In this document: positions 33,423 to 41,968 of the stretch, in pieces
How the letters are laid out: each line of letters starts with the position of its first letter
Numbering within the stretch: the first letter of the stretch is position 1
Assembly (NCBI RefSeq): GCF_900091575.1
Contig: NZ_FMCR01000007.1
Span: 1-64,000 of the forward strand
Length of the DNA: 64,000 nt
Reading direction: 5' to 3'
Source: Micromonospora saelicesensis
GTDB lineage: Bacteria > Actinomycetota > Actinomycetes > Mycobacteriales > Micromonosporaceae
Notes under the pieces: model-generated
The model's database searches: none
What the model was told of the DNA's origin: nothing
Seen by the model: only the letters and a program-made list of their open reading frames with translations
Made by a program: the position numbers and the translations under genes

Positions 33423-34715
33423 CTACCGGGCGCGGACGTCGTCCTCCCCGCTCGGGGGGCCGCCGCGCCGAGCCGTCGGCGTCGAACCCGGTGGACCGCC
33501 CACCACCGCGGGTGGGATGGCCGGCGCGGGCCGGATGGGGCGCACCCGGTCGCGGACCCGGTGGACAGCGTCACCGGCGGTCGCGGAGATCATCGGCCAC
33601 AGCCGGGTCGAATTCATGATCGCAACCTCCTCGGCCGGAGTGGTGCCGCCGTCAAGGAAGCGCAACACCCGCTCGGCCGGGTTGCGGTCGAAGAGCCGGT
33701 CGAAGAACTCGGGACCGCCCACCCCGCCCCGGTCCAGCGCGCGCAGCGCCACCGCGTCCATCCAACGGTGCCGGCGCGGGTACGCCGGCGCGGGCACCGG
33801 CGCGCGGCCCGCGGCGAGGGCGCGGGCCACCTGATCCGCCTGGCGGTACATGGCGGAGAAGGTGAAGCCGGTGGAGGGACGGGTCGCGCCACCGGCCGTG
33901 CCGAGCCGGACCACGCGAGGAGTGGGCCGGGCCGGAAACGGCGCGTCGGTCATCGGGATCACCCCGTTCTCCACCTCGCGCACCCGCAACCCGGTCGGAT
34001 CCAGCCCGAGCAGATCCCGGTAGCCGGCCAGCGCCGCGTCGTACCCGGCATCGGTGAGCAGGTCCGGCGAGAACTCGGTGTACTCGACCAGGGCGTAGCG
34101 GTCGCTGACCGGCAGCACGTACCCGAAGGAGACGCCCCGGGGCGGCTGCGGGGTACGAAAGTCCATCAGCACCGCACGCGTCGGGTCGAACACCGGCCGG
34201 TCGGCCTCCAGCCACCACCCCCTGAAGTGCTGCAACCAGGTCGTTCGCCCCGCTCGTGCCGGCGGGCGGGGGCGGGAGTCGAGCACCCAGCGGGCCCGTA
34301 CGCCGCGCCCGTCCCCGGTACCCACCAGCACCCGGTCACCGTCGTCGCGCACCGTCTCGGCGGGCGCGACGATCCGGGTGGCGTCGAGGCGACGCTCGGC
34401 ATCGGCAGCCCGGTCGTAGACCGGGCCGGAGCGGAGCATGGCGTACCGCAGCGGGGTGAGGTCCAGGACGCGGCGTCGCGCCGCCGTCGCCACCTCGACC
34501 TGCTGCCAGCTCGCGCTGAGCAGCGGGTCCAGGTCGCTGTCCGGGTGGCCCCAGAACGCCCAGGTGCGGTCCTGACCGCGGCGGCGCACCGGATCGACAA
34601 TGGCGATCCGCAGATCCCGGACACCGTGCCGGTCCAGAGCGGCGAGCAGCAACGACGCGGCACCGCCACCACCGAGCAGCGCAAGGTCGACGTCGAGCGG
34701 CGCGGAGTCGGTCAC
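33423..34715 (-). CDS. crtY: Lycopene beta-cyclase
   Basis: This 430-residue flavoprotein-like enzyme begins DLALLGGGGAASLLLAAL (dinucleotide fold). It continues with WAFWGHPDSDLDPLLSASW, then GVSFGYVLPVSDRYALVEYTEFS and GGATRPSTGFTFSAMYRQAD, all typical of CrtY-type lycopene cyclases that close the beta-ionone rings of carotene. The GTG at 34715 (MTDSAPLD) is the likely start; GTGs at 34721 and 34724 are alternatives. No other carotenoid gene lies in the window, so the pathway must be encoded elsewhere. Confidence 0.85.
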   Translation of the reverse strand: MTDSAPLDVDLALLGGGGAASLLLAALDRHGVRDLRIAIVDPVRRRGQDRTWAFWGHPDSDLDPLLSASWQQVEVATAARRRVLDLTPLRYAMLRSGPVYDRAADAERRLDATRIVAPAETVRDDGDRVLVGTGDGRGVRARWVLDSRPRPPARAGRTTWLQHFRGWWLEADRPVFDPTRAVLMDFRTPQPPRGVSFGYVLPVSDRYALVEYTEFSPDLLTDAGYDAALAGYRDLLGLDPTGLRVREVENGVIPMTDAPFPARPTPRVVRLGTAGGATRPSTGFTFSAMYRQADQVARALAAGRAPVPAPAYPRRHRWMDAVALRALDRGGVGGPEFFDRLFDRNPAERVLRFLDGGTTPAEEVAIMNSTRLWPMISATAGDAVHRVRDRVRPIRPAPAIPPAVVGGPPGSTPTARRGGPPSGEDDVRAR

Positions 34716-34770
34716 CCGCACCACGCTGCCACACCGCCGCCCGGCACCACCGGAGGGGCCGGAGCGGCGC

Positions 34771-36039
34771 TCAGGCCACCGGGGCGGGCGACTCGACCGG
34801 GGGCGGGTCGGCGAACGCGCGCGCCACCGCGGCGCGGTTGAAGACCCGCCAGGTGGCGGCGGAGACACCGATCGCCACCACCAACCCGACCCAGTACGGC
34901 GCGGTGATGCCGAATCGGGCGGCCAGCAGCCCGCCCAGCAGTGCGCCTACGCAGTTGCCGCCCGCCGCCACGAAGAGGTTCGTGCTGGCCACCCGACCCT
35001 GCAGGTTCGCTGGGGTGAGTCGTTGGCGCAGTGAGTTCGACACGATGTTCCACAGCCCGCCGTGCACGCCGAAGGCGAACAGCGCGAACCCGACCACGAT
35101 GGTGCTGCGGGACGCGGCCAACGCCAGGTGCAGCCCCGCCTCGACGAGCAGGCCGATCCGGATCGTCCAGGTGGCGCTGATCCGGGCGATGATCCGGTCG
35201 CCGAGGAGGGCGCCGAGCACCCCACCGGTGGCCATGCAGGTGAAGAGCAGACCGTAGCCGACGGATCCGAGTCCGAGCCGCTCGCCGGCGAGCAGCACCA
35301 GCACCGCGAGCGCGGCGGTGAGGGTCACGTTGAGCAGACCGATCAGCACGGCCATCGTGCGCAGCAGCCGCTGGTTGGCCAGCCAGCGCAGTCCTTCGAC
35401 GATCTCGCCGCCCATCGAGCGGGTACGGCGTGCCTGCCCGTCGCCGATGGCGGCCCGGAAGTCCCCGCCGATCAGTGCCACCAGTACGGCGCTGAGGGCG
35501 TACGTGACGGCGTTGACCAGGAACGGGCTGCCCGCCGAGAGCGCGAACAGGAAGCCGCCGAGCGGGCCGGCGAGCATGCTGTGCATGAGGGTGGCGCCGC
35601 CGCTGAGCCAGCCGTTGGCACGCTCCAGCCGGTGCCGTGGCACCACGACCGGCACCATGGCCTGGCTCGCCGCGCGGAACACGATCTCACCGGTGTTGAC
35701 CAGGAACAGCACCGCGAACAGCAGCGCCACCCCGCCCCGGCCGCTGAGGATCGCCGTGGCCAGAACGGCGAGCGCGACCACCCGGACCAGGTCGATGACG
35801 ATCATCAGGCGGCGCCGGTCCATCCGGTCGACCAGCACCCCGCCGGGCAGGGCGAAGAGCAGCCACGGCAACCACGCAACGGCGGACGCCCCGGCGACCA
35901 CGAGCGGGTCATCGGTACGCGACGCGACGAAGAGTGGCGCGGCGACGGTGGCCAGGCCGCTGCCCAGGGCCGAGAGGGTGCTCGCCGCCCAGAGTTTGCC
36001 GAACACCGTTCCCAGGCCATCTCCCACGGTCCGTGTCAC
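34771..36039 (-). CDS. MFS transporter (enterobactin-exporter-like)
   Basis: From the GTG at 36039 the protein has 422 residues and about eleven to twelve helices. FGKLWAASTLSALGSGLATVAAPLF, DRMDRRRLMIVIDLVRV and VPRHRLERANGWLSGGATLMHSMLAGPLGGFL (in parts) are typical of the MFS_3/EntS group. An upstream GTG at 36075 is possible. It is divergent from the ArsR-SRPBCC regulator. The double operator between the genes could also repress this pump. The substrate is unknown. Confidence 0.78.
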   Translation of the reverse strand: MTRTVGDGLGTVFGKLWAASTLSALGSGLATVAAPLFVASRTDDPLVVAGASAVAWLPWLLFALPGGVLVDRMDRRRLMIVIDLVRVVALAVLATAILSGRGGVALLFAVLFLVNTGEIVFRAASQAMVPVVVPRHRLERANGWLSGGATLMHSMLAGPLGGFLFALSAGSPFLVNAVTYALSAVLVALIGGDFRAAIGDGQARRTRSMGGEIVEGLRWLANQRLLRTMAVLIGLLNVTLTAALAVLVLLAGERLGLGSVGYGLLFTCMATGGVLGALLGDRIIARISATWTIRIGLLVEAGLHLALAASRSTIVVGFALFAFGVHGGLWNIVSNSLRQRLTPANLQGRVASTNLFVAAGGNCVGALLGGLLAARFGITAPYWVGLVVAIGVSAATWRVFNRAAVARAFADPPPVESPAPVA

Positions 36040-36114
36040 GGCGAGCGAACCTACCAGCGTCTCCCCTGGCCGCACGGGGATTTATCCCGCCGTCAGAAGG
36101 CCGCCCCGGCCAGG

Positions 36115-36167
36115 TTGACAGGCAACCTATTGGTTGCCTAAATTGGCAAGCAACCGAATGGTTGCCT
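36115..36167 (+). promoter_or_regulatory. Promoter with two repressor operators
   Basis: -35 TTGACA (36115-36120) and -10 TAAATT (36139-36144) are 18 bp apart. AGGCAACC-TATT-GGTTGCCT (36120-36139) is a perfect 20-bp inverted repeat filling the spacer. A second copy with one mismatch lies at 36148-36167, over the expected transcript start. This is a classic layout for tight autorepression by the ArsR-type protein encoded just downstream. Confidence 0.75.
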
Positions 36168-36183
36168 GTTGCGGGGAGGGCCG

Positions 36184-37017
36184 ATGGACGACGTGTTTCG
36201 GGCACTGGCCGACCCCAGCCGGCGTCGACTGCTGGACCGGCTCAACGAGCGCAACGGCCAGACCCTGCGGGAGCTGTGCGACGGGCTGGCCGGCACCCGA
36301 CAGGCCGTCAGCAAGCACCTGTCGGTGCTGGAGACGGCCAATCTCGTCACGACCGTGCGGCGCGGCCGGGAGAAGCTGCACTACCTCAACGCCGCCCCGA
36401 TCAACGCCATCGCCGACCGGTGGCTCAGCCGCTACGACCGTGAGCGCGCCGCCACCCTGGCCGACCTGACCACCGCATTGGAGCGACAACCCATGGAGAG
36501 CCCGACCTTCGCCTACACCACCTACGTCACCACCACCGCGCAGCGACTGTGGTCCGCGCTCACCGATCCGGCCTTCACCCGTCGCTACTGGGGTGGAGTC
36601 GCGCTGGTTTCGGACTGGCAGGTCGGGTCACCCGTGCTGTGGCAGGACGCACCGGACGCCGAGCCGCGCGACCTCGGCCAGCGGGTGCTCGTCGCCGAGC
36701 CGTACCGTCGTCTCTCCTACAGCTGGCACGGCTTCCAGGCCGAACACGCCGCGCACTTCGGCTGGTCCGCCGAGGAGCTGGCCGCCCGGCTCGGTGAGCG
36801 CCGGTCGACGGTGACCTTCGAGATCGAGCCGCACAGCGGGTCGACCGTCCGGCTGACCGTCATCCACGACGACTTCTCCCCCGACAGTGAGATGCACCGG
36901 GCGATCAGCGGCCAACTCGACGGCAGCGGCGGCTGGCCGGAGCTGCTGGCCAGCCTCAAGACCCTGCTGGAGACCGGCGAGCCGATGCCCGACCCGACCC
37001 AGGCCCAGGCCCGCTGA
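36184..37017 (+). CDS. ArsR-type regulator fused to SRPBCC/AHSA1 domain
   Basis: This 277-residue protein has an ArsR/SmtB winged helix in residues 1-95 (VFRALADPSRRRLLDRLNERNGQTLRELCDGLAGTRQAVSKHLSVLE in parts) with no metal-binding cysteines. Residues about 105-265 form an AHSA1-type SRPBCC ligand-binding fold (TTYVTTTAQRLWSALTDPAFTRRYWGG, HDDFSPDSEMHRAISGQLDGSGGWPELLASLKTLLETG in parts). In most genomes these are two adjacent genes. The ATG at 36184 follows GGGGAGGG. It likely senses a small hydrophobic ligand and represses itself and possibly the divergent pump. Confidence 0.82.
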   Translation: MDDVFRALADPSRRRLLDRLNERNGQTLRELCDGLAGTRQAVSKHLSVLETANLVTTVRRGREKLHYLNAAPINAIADRWLSRYDRERAATLADLTTALERQPMESPTFAYTTYVTTTAQRLWSALTDPAFTRRYWGGVALVSDWQVGSPVLWQDAPDAEPRDLGQRVLVAEPYRRLSYSWHGFQAEHAAHFGWSAEELAARLGERRSTVTFEIEPHSGSTVRLTVIHDDFSPDSEMHRAISGQLDGSGGWPELLASLKTLLETGEPMPDPTQAQAR

Positions 37018-37327
37018 CCCGAGCGCGCATCGAGCGACCCGGGTGGTGCATTTCCGCCGTCTTCGGCAATACCTCGCCATCGGCCCAGCGGCGACAGCTC
37101 GGCCGGAGCAGACATCGATCGGAGCACCGGTGCCGGTCGGGCCGTCCGGGCCTTTCCGCAGCTCTCCCCGCCTTCGGGTGGACACGTGACGGCAACGAGG
37201 ATTTCTCATTTTCACCTGATCGAGGACCCAACCCACCTAGTGTTGGGCACACCGGTGCTAGTCACGGAGTTGGCCACCCGAACGACGTCCCACGCAGTCA
37301 GCGGACGAAAAGTGAGGGAAGACGCGA
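37018..37327. other. 310-bp intergenic gap
   Basis: No gene is seen. There is a short inverted repeat CCCAAC/GTTGGG (37227-37232 and 37242-37247) about 80 bp before the sortase-substrate candidate gene, possibly an operator. No clear promoter can be assigned. Confidence 0.4.
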
Positions 37328-37813
37328 ATGAAGGTCTCAACAGCACTCTGCTCGGCGGCGCTCGGCGTGGGCCTCGGCACGCTCCTGCTGCCGGGCGCCG
37401 CACTGGCCGACACCACTGTGTCACCGGCCACCACTCCGGTCGGTGGGACCGTCGTGCTCACCGCGACGACCTGCAACCCGAAGTCGGGTGACGCCCTCTT
37501 CCGGGTCACCGGCCCCAACCGCGACCAGAACGTCCGATCCACCACGGCCGCCGCCGGCGGCGGGCTGAGCGCCGAGCTCTTCACCGCAGGGTTCACCCTG
37601 GGTACGTACACGGTGGCGGCGACCTGCGGCGACGGCAGCTCGGCCGGCACCGCCACCTTCGCCGTCACCCCGATCGGCGGCGCACCGGCCGGCTCCGGCG
37701 GCGACAACCGTGACACCGGCGCTCTCGCCGCCGGCGGCACGCTGCTCGGCACCGCCCTCGCCGGCGCGGTGATCCTGATCCGCCGGCGCCGTCCGGTGTC
37801 CACTGTCGCCTGA
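37328..37813 (+). CDS. Secreted surface protein with sorting-like C-terminus
   Basis: This 161-residue protein has a signal peptide at residues 1-27 (cleavage after ALA). An Ig-like or adhesin-like beta-rich segment with two cysteines (TTCNPKSG and AATCGDG) follows, then a Gly/Ser linker. The C-terminus reads NRDTGALAAGG, a hydrophobic helix and RRRR. This has the shape of a cell-wall sorting signal, although the usual LPxTG is replaced by NRDTG. The next gene is a class F sortase, so this is its best candidate substrate. Alternatively it is simply anchored by its C-terminal helix. Confidence 0.65.
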   Translation: MKVSTALCSAALGVGLGTLLLPGAALADTTVSPATTPVGGTVVLTATTCNPKSGDALFRVTGPNRDQNVRSTTAAAGGGLSAELFTAGFTLGTYTVAATCGDGSSAGTATFAVTPIGGAPAGSGGDNRDTGALAAGGTLLGTALAGAVILIRRRRPVSTVA

Positions 37814-37839
37814 TCGGGCGACCGTTCCATCCCTGAGAC

Positions 37840-37874
37840 GGGTGCCCGCGCCGGTGACACCGGTGCGGGCACCC
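37840..37874 (+). terminator. Hairpin between surface protein and sortase genes
   Basis: A 15-bp stem with one wobble pair (GGGTGCCCGCGCCGG against CCGGTGCGGGCACCC) and a 5-nt loop lies 26 bp after the stop at 37813. It may reduce read-through into the sortase gene. Confidence 0.65.
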
Positions 37875-37900
37875 CGACGATCCGGTACGGAGGTGCACAC

Positions 37901-38512
37901 GTGTGGTGGCGGCGGACCCTACCGGCAGTGGTCGCCCTGCTCGGCGTGACCGGGCTCGGGCTGATCACCGTCGGCCTCACCGCCGACCCGGCGCGGCCAC
38001 CACGACCGTCGGCCGACGCGCCGGCCCGCACCCACCCCGCACCGGACCTGGCGCCGCTGCCACCCGCCGCGCCGGTCCGGGTGCAGATCCCCGCCATCGA
38101 CGTACGCGCCGACATCGTCCCCGTCGGCGCCGACGCCACCGGGGTGCTGGAGGTGCCGCCACTGGACCGGCCCACCCTCGCCGGCTGGTACCGGCACGGG
38201 GTCAGCCCCGGTGAGACCGGCAACGCCGTCCTGGTGGGACACGTCGACGCACCGTCCGGCCCGGCGGTCTTCTTCGACCTCGGTCGGCTCCGCGCCGGGC
38301 AGCAGGTACAGGTCACCCGCGCCGACGCACGGGTCGCCACGTTCACAGTGGACGACGTCCGGGCGTACCCCAAGGAGCACTTCCCCACCACCCTGGTCTA
38401 CGGCCCGGCGGACGCCGCCGGGCTGCGCCTGATCACCTGCGGCGGCCGGTTCGACGCCGCCACCGGCAACTACGTCGACAACGTCGTCGTCTTCGCCACC
38501 CGCACCGCCTGA
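37901..38512 (+). CDS. Class F sortase
   Basis: This 203-residue protein has an N-terminal membrane anchor (residues 6-28), a proline-rich spacer, then the sortase fold: VQIPAIDVRADIVPVG, catalytic His in LVGHVD (near residue 112), catalytic Cys in LITCGG (near 178), and Arg in GGRFD just after. Class F sortases of Actinobacteria have this short, signal-anchor form. It would join surface proteins to the cell wall; the preceding gene is the likely partner. GTG start at 37901 with GGAGG upstream. Confidence 0.83.
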   Translation: MWWRRTLPAVVALLGVTGLGLITVGLTADPARPPRPSADAPARTHPAPDLAPLPPAAPVRVQIPAIDVRADIVPVGADATGVLEVPPLDRPTLAGWYRHGVSPGETGNAVLVGHVDAPSGPAVFFDLGRLRAGQQVQVTRADARVATFTVDDVRAYPKEHFPTTLVYGPADAAGLRLITCGGRFDAATGNYVDNVVVFATRTA

Positions 38513-38557
38513 GCCGCGCCGAACCGCCCGAGCCGCGCCGAACCGCCCGAGCCGCCC
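38511..38557. repeat. 19-bp tandem repeat after the sortase
   Basis: Two perfect copies of a 19-bp unit (38511-38529 and 38530-38548, starting GAGCCGCGCCGAACC) are followed by a partial third. The first copy overlaps the sortase stop codon. Confidence 0.8.
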
Positions 38558-38656
38558 GAGTCGCCTCCCCGCTGTCGGGAGCCGGACCCCGCTCGGCAGA
38601 ATGCGGTGGCACCATCCCCTGATCGGGACGGTGCGCCGGCGACGGGGAGGCACGCG

Positions 38657-39757
38657 GTGGATCAGCGACCGGTACGCGACCGGACCGGTCGAGGCGTACG
38701 CGCCCTGGCCCGGCGACTGCTCGGACGCGTCGAGGGCGACTCTCCCACCCCTCGCCGGTCCAACCCGGACGCCGTGGTCGACTGCGCCGTCTACGTCAAC
38801 GGCCGGCGGGAACCCGGTCAACCGCACTACGCCGACGCGTACGCCCGGGCGCGGCACGGCCGCGACACCTTCGTGTGGCTGGGACTGCACGATCCCGGCC
38901 CGGCCGTGCTCGCCGCGGTCGGGCAGACCTTCGGCCTCGACGAGCTGACCGTCGAACAGGCGCTCGCCGACGGACACCGACCCACCGTGCAGCGCCAGGG
39001 GCCGGTCACGCTGCTGGTCCTGCGCACCGCCGGGTACGTGGAGCACGACGAGCTGACCGACACCTCCGAGGTGATCGACACCGGGGACGTCATGGTGCTG
39101 CTCGGTGACCGCTTCGCCATCACGGTGCGACACGGCGCCGCCGGGGCGCTGCGCAGCGTCCGCGCCGACATCGAGCGCCGCCCCACACTGCTGGCCGCCG
39201 GACCGTGGGCGGTGGCGTACGCGGTCTGCGCCCGCATGGTCGACTCCTACCTGGAGGTGGCCGGGCACGTGGAACGGGACCTGGAGCGGGTCGAGGAGGC
39301 GGTGTTCGCCCGCGACCGCACGACCGACATCCAGCATATCTACCAGCTCAAACGGGAGGTGGTGGAGTTCAAGCGGGCGGTCCTGCCGTTGCAGGCGCCG
39401 ATGCGTACGCTGCTCGAACCCGACGGCCCGCCGCGTGCCCTGCACCGCTGGTTCGTCGACGTCGACGGCCGGCTGAGCCGGGCGGTGGATCGGGTGGCCG
39501 CGTACGACGATCTGCTCACCTCGATCGTCCAGTCGCGACTGGCGCAGCTCGCCGTCGAGCAGAACAACGACATGCGCAAGATCGCCGCCTGGGCGGCCAT
39601 CGCGGCCACCCAGACCGGCATCGCCGGCATCTACGGCATGAACTTCAACCACATGCCCGAGCTGGCCTGGCGCTACGGCTACGCCGGGGCCCTCACCCTG
39701 ATGGCGGCAGCGGCCCTGTTCCTGTACCGGCTGTTCCGCCGCTCCGGCTGGCTGTGA
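38657..39757 (+). CDS. corA: CorA-family magnesium/cobalt transporter
   Basis: This 366-residue protein has a large cytoplasmic N-terminal domain (FVWLGLHDPGPAVLAAVGQTFGL opens it), a long coiled helix (ERDLERVEEAVFARDRTTDIQHIYQLKREVVEFKRAVLPLQ in parts), and two C-terminal membrane helices. The family-defining GMN appears in GIYGMNFNHMPE between them. It takes up Mg2+ or Co2+ as a pentamer. The GTG at 38657 has GGGGAGG six bases upstream and is preferred over the ATG at 38606. Confidence 0.88.
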   Translation: MDQRPVRDRTGRGVRALARRLLGRVEGDSPTPRRSNPDAVVDCAVYVNGRREPGQPHYADAYARARHGRDTFVWLGLHDPGPAVLAAVGQTFGLDELTVEQALADGHRPTVQRQGPVTLLVLRTAGYVEHDELTDTSEVIDTGDVMVLLGDRFAITVRHGAAGALRSVRADIERRPTLLAAGPWAVAYAVCARMVDSYLEVAGHVERDLERVEEAVFARDRTTDIQHIYQLKREVVEFKRAVLPLQAPMRTLLEPDGPPRALHRWFVDVDGRLSRAVDRVAAYDDLLTSIVQSRLAQLAVEQNNDMRKIAAWAAIAATQTGIAGIYGMNFNHMPELAWRYGYAGALTLMAAAALFLYRLFRRSGWL

Positions 39758-39775
39758 GCCCCGCCGACGGGCTGC

Positions 39776-40486
39776 TCAGCGGCGCGCGGAGAGGAAGGCG
39801 CGGATGCGGTCGCGGGGTTTGTCGGTCAGCTCGGGGCCGTGGGTGAAGGCCGCGAGGTCGTAATCCAACTCGCCGAGGACGTGCGCGGTCTCCCGGGTCA
39901 TCTGGAAGTCGCTGCACAGCCACTTGATCGGCCACCGGACGCCGAGCACGTTGAACAACGCGTCCCCGGTGATCAGCAGGCGGGTCGGCTCGTGCAGCAG
40001 CGACACATGCCCGGGCGAGTGCCCGGGGGTGTGCACCACACGCAGGCCACCACCGACGTCGAGCAGGTCCCCGTCGGCCAGCGGCTGGGCCACCTCGACC
40101 GCCGGAAACCGGCCGCTGTTGAGCCGGGCGAAGAGCCGCCCGCCGGTCACGGTCGGATCGCTGACCGGCGCGCGACCCGCCTGCGCGTACGGCAGGTCGG
40201 CGGCGTGCGCCGCGACCGGGGCGCCGGTGCGGCGGGCCAACTCCGCCGCGCCGCCGGCGTGATCGGGGTGCGCATGGGTGAGCACGATCCGGGTGACGTC
40301 CGCCGGCGCCTTCCCCATCGCCGCGAGCCCGCGCACGATCCGGGCCGGCGCCTTGGCCAGCCCGCAGTCGACCAGCGTGACACTGCCGTCGTCGTCGACG
40401 AAGGCGTACGAGTTGACGGCCGAGCGGCCCACCGTGGGGATACGCCAGACGTTCGGGGCCAGTGGCACCGCAGGGGCTCGCGTCAT
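39776..40486 (-). CDS. MBL-fold metallo-hydrolase
   Basis: This 236-residue protein has THAHPDHAGG near residue 71, HTPGHSPGHVSL near 150, LITGDALFN near 168, and a final histidine in AFTHGPE near 216. All ligands for a binuclear metal centre are present. The arrangement matches the broad glyoxalase II-like group; the substrate is unknown. It converges on corA with 18 bp between them and no clear terminator. Confidence 0.8.
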   Translation of the reverse strand: MTRAPAVPLAPNVWRIPTVGRSAVNSYAFVDDDGSVTLVDCGLAKAPARIVRGLAAMGKAPADVTRIVLTHAHPDHAGGAAELARRTGAPVAAHAADLPYAQAGRAPVSDPTVTGGRLFARLNSGRFPAVEVAQPLADGDLLDVGGGLRVVHTPGHSPGHVSLLHEPTRLLITGDALFNVLGVRWPIKWLCSDFQMTRETAHVLGELDYDLAAFTHGPELTDKPRDRIRAFLSARR

Positions 40487-40571
40487 GTCGCGAGTCTAGG
40501 AGCGATCGTCAACTGTCGTTCTCGACCCACCGGCGGCCCGCCTGGGTTGACGGAGGGCTAACCTCGCGCGG

Positions 40572-41342
40572 GTGATGTGGCAGCGGTACGTGGCGATCGG
40601 CGACAGCACCACCGAAGGGCTCGACGACCCGGACGGCGTCGGCGGCTACCGGGGCTGGGCCGACCGGTTCGCCCTGGCGGTGGCCCGCGCCCAGGGCGGT
40701 CTGGAATACGCGAACCTGGCCATCCGTGGCCGGACCACCGCGCTGATCCGGGCCGAGCAGCTCCAGCCCGCCCTCGACCTGGCCCCCGACCTGGCCACCG
40801 TGGTCGCCGGCATGAACGACGTGCTGCGCCCCTCCTTCGACGCGGACCAGGTCGCCGGGGATGTCGCGGCGATGCAGCAGGCACTGGTCGAGCAGGGGGC
40901 CACCGTGCTGACCTTCACGATGCCGGATCCGGCACCCGTGATGCCGCTGGCCCGGCCGCTCCGTGGTCGCATGTTGGCGCTCAACGAGGCGCTGCGGGCC
41001 GCCACCGCACGGACCGGCGCCACCCTCCTCGACCTGGGCGCCCACCCGGTCTCCTCCGATCCCCGGCTGTGGAGCGACGACCGGCTGCACGCCAACAGCG
41101 CCGGGCACGAGCGCATCGCCGCCGCACTGGCGTATACGGCGGGTCTGCCCGGGTTCGACGACTCCTGGACGCAGCCGTTGCCGCCGGCACCCCGCCGGCG
41201 CCGCGGCGAGGTGTTCGGCGCCGAGCTGGCCTGGACCCGCCGGCACCTGCTGCCCTGGATCGCCCGGCACCTGCGCGGCCAGTCGTCGGGCGACGACCGG
41301 GTGGCCAAGCGGCCGGTGCCGCTGCCGGTGCCGCTGGACTAG
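40572..41342 (+). CDS. SGNH/GDSL-family hydrolase
   Basis: This 256-residue cytoplasmic protein has block I AIGDSTTEG (Ser near residue 11), block II with Gly in NLAIRGR, block III GMNDVLRP with Asn, and block V SDDRLHANSAGH with the Asp-His pair. All four SGNH residues are present, so an esterase or acyl-hydrolase is likely. There is no signal peptide. The GTG at 40572 is followed by a clean match to the family. The C-terminal 50 residues are basic and probably disordered. Confidence 0.83.
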   Translation: MMWQRYVAIGDSTTEGLDDPDGVGGYRGWADRFALAVARAQGGLEYANLAIRGRTTALIRAEQLQPALDLAPDLATVVAGMNDVLRPSFDADQVAGDVAAMQQALVEQGATVLTFTMPDPAPVMPLARPLRGRMLALNEALRAATARTGATLLDLGAHPVSSDPRLWSDDRLHANSAGHERIAAALAYTAGLPGFDDSWTQPLPPAPRRRRGEVFGAELAWTRRHLLPWIARHLRGQSSGDDRVAKRPVPLPVPLD

Positions 41343-41365
41343 AGCGCGTGCGGCAGGATGGCGAC

Positions 41366-41782
41366 GTGGGTAAGGGTGCGGGACGTCGGCGGGCGAACGC
41401 GACGACGGGACGGGTGTGCCCGTGCGGCTCCAGCCGGGCGTACGCGGACTGCTGCGCGCCGGCGCACGGCGGCGACGCCCCGGCGACGGCCGAGGCGTTG
41501 ATGCGCTCCCGGTTCAGCGCCTTCGCCCTCGGCGACTCCGGTTACCTGCTGCGCAGCTGGCACTCCTCGACCCGGCCCGCCTCCCTGGAGCTCGACCCGG
41601 GGCAGCGGTGGACCCGACTGGAGATCGTGGAGACCGAGCGGGGCGGCCTGCTCGACACCGCCGGCACGGTGACCTTCCACGCCCACTACCGGGACGCGGG
41701 CCGGCCCGGCACGCTGACCGAACACAGCCGGTTCGTCCGCGAGGACGGCCGGTGGGTCTACCTCGACGGTGACCAACCCTGA
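41366..41782 (+). CDS. YchJ-family (UPF0225) SEC-C-like protein
   Basis: This 138-residue protein has a short basic N-terminus, then CPCGSSRAYADCCAPAHGG, the cysteine knuckle of SEC-C/YchJ proteins. AEALMRSRFSAFALGDSGYLLRSWHSSTRP and the C-terminal HSRFVREDGRWVYLDGD are characteristic of YchJ. It probably binds zinc; its cellular role is not established. The GTG at 41366 is the likeliest start; another in-frame GTG lies at 41348. Confidence 0.8.
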   Translation: MGKGAGRRRANATTGRVCPCGSSRAYADCCAPAHGGDAPATAEALMRSRFSAFALGDSGYLLRSWHSSTRPASLELDPGQRWTRLEIVETERGGLLDTAGTVTFHAHYRDAGRPGTLTEHSRFVREDGRWVYLDGDQP

Positions 41783-41968
41783 CGGCGGTTTGGGCGTAGG
41801 ATGACGTCGGCGTAGTCCTGCGCCGCACCTCCCTCCCGGCGCTCACGCCGCCGGCAACGCGGAGGCAAAGGGGGCCTTAGCCCTCGGGACGTGGTGCCAC
41901 ATGCCCCACTCGGCGGGGTCGGCGGGAGCGTGAGTCCCGGTGACCGTGCCGTTGACCGGGAGCATGTG

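Noticed and set aside
33423..34715. A carotenoid biosynthesis gene cluster
   Set aside because: Only crtY is present; the neighbours are rnhA and an MFS pump with no pathway link.
41783..41968. A B12-box-like string (AGTCCCGGTGACC) before the SRPBCC gene suggested a cobalamin riboswitch
   Set aside because: The other conserved blocks of a cobalamin riboswitch are absent, and the downstream genes have no link to cobalamin.
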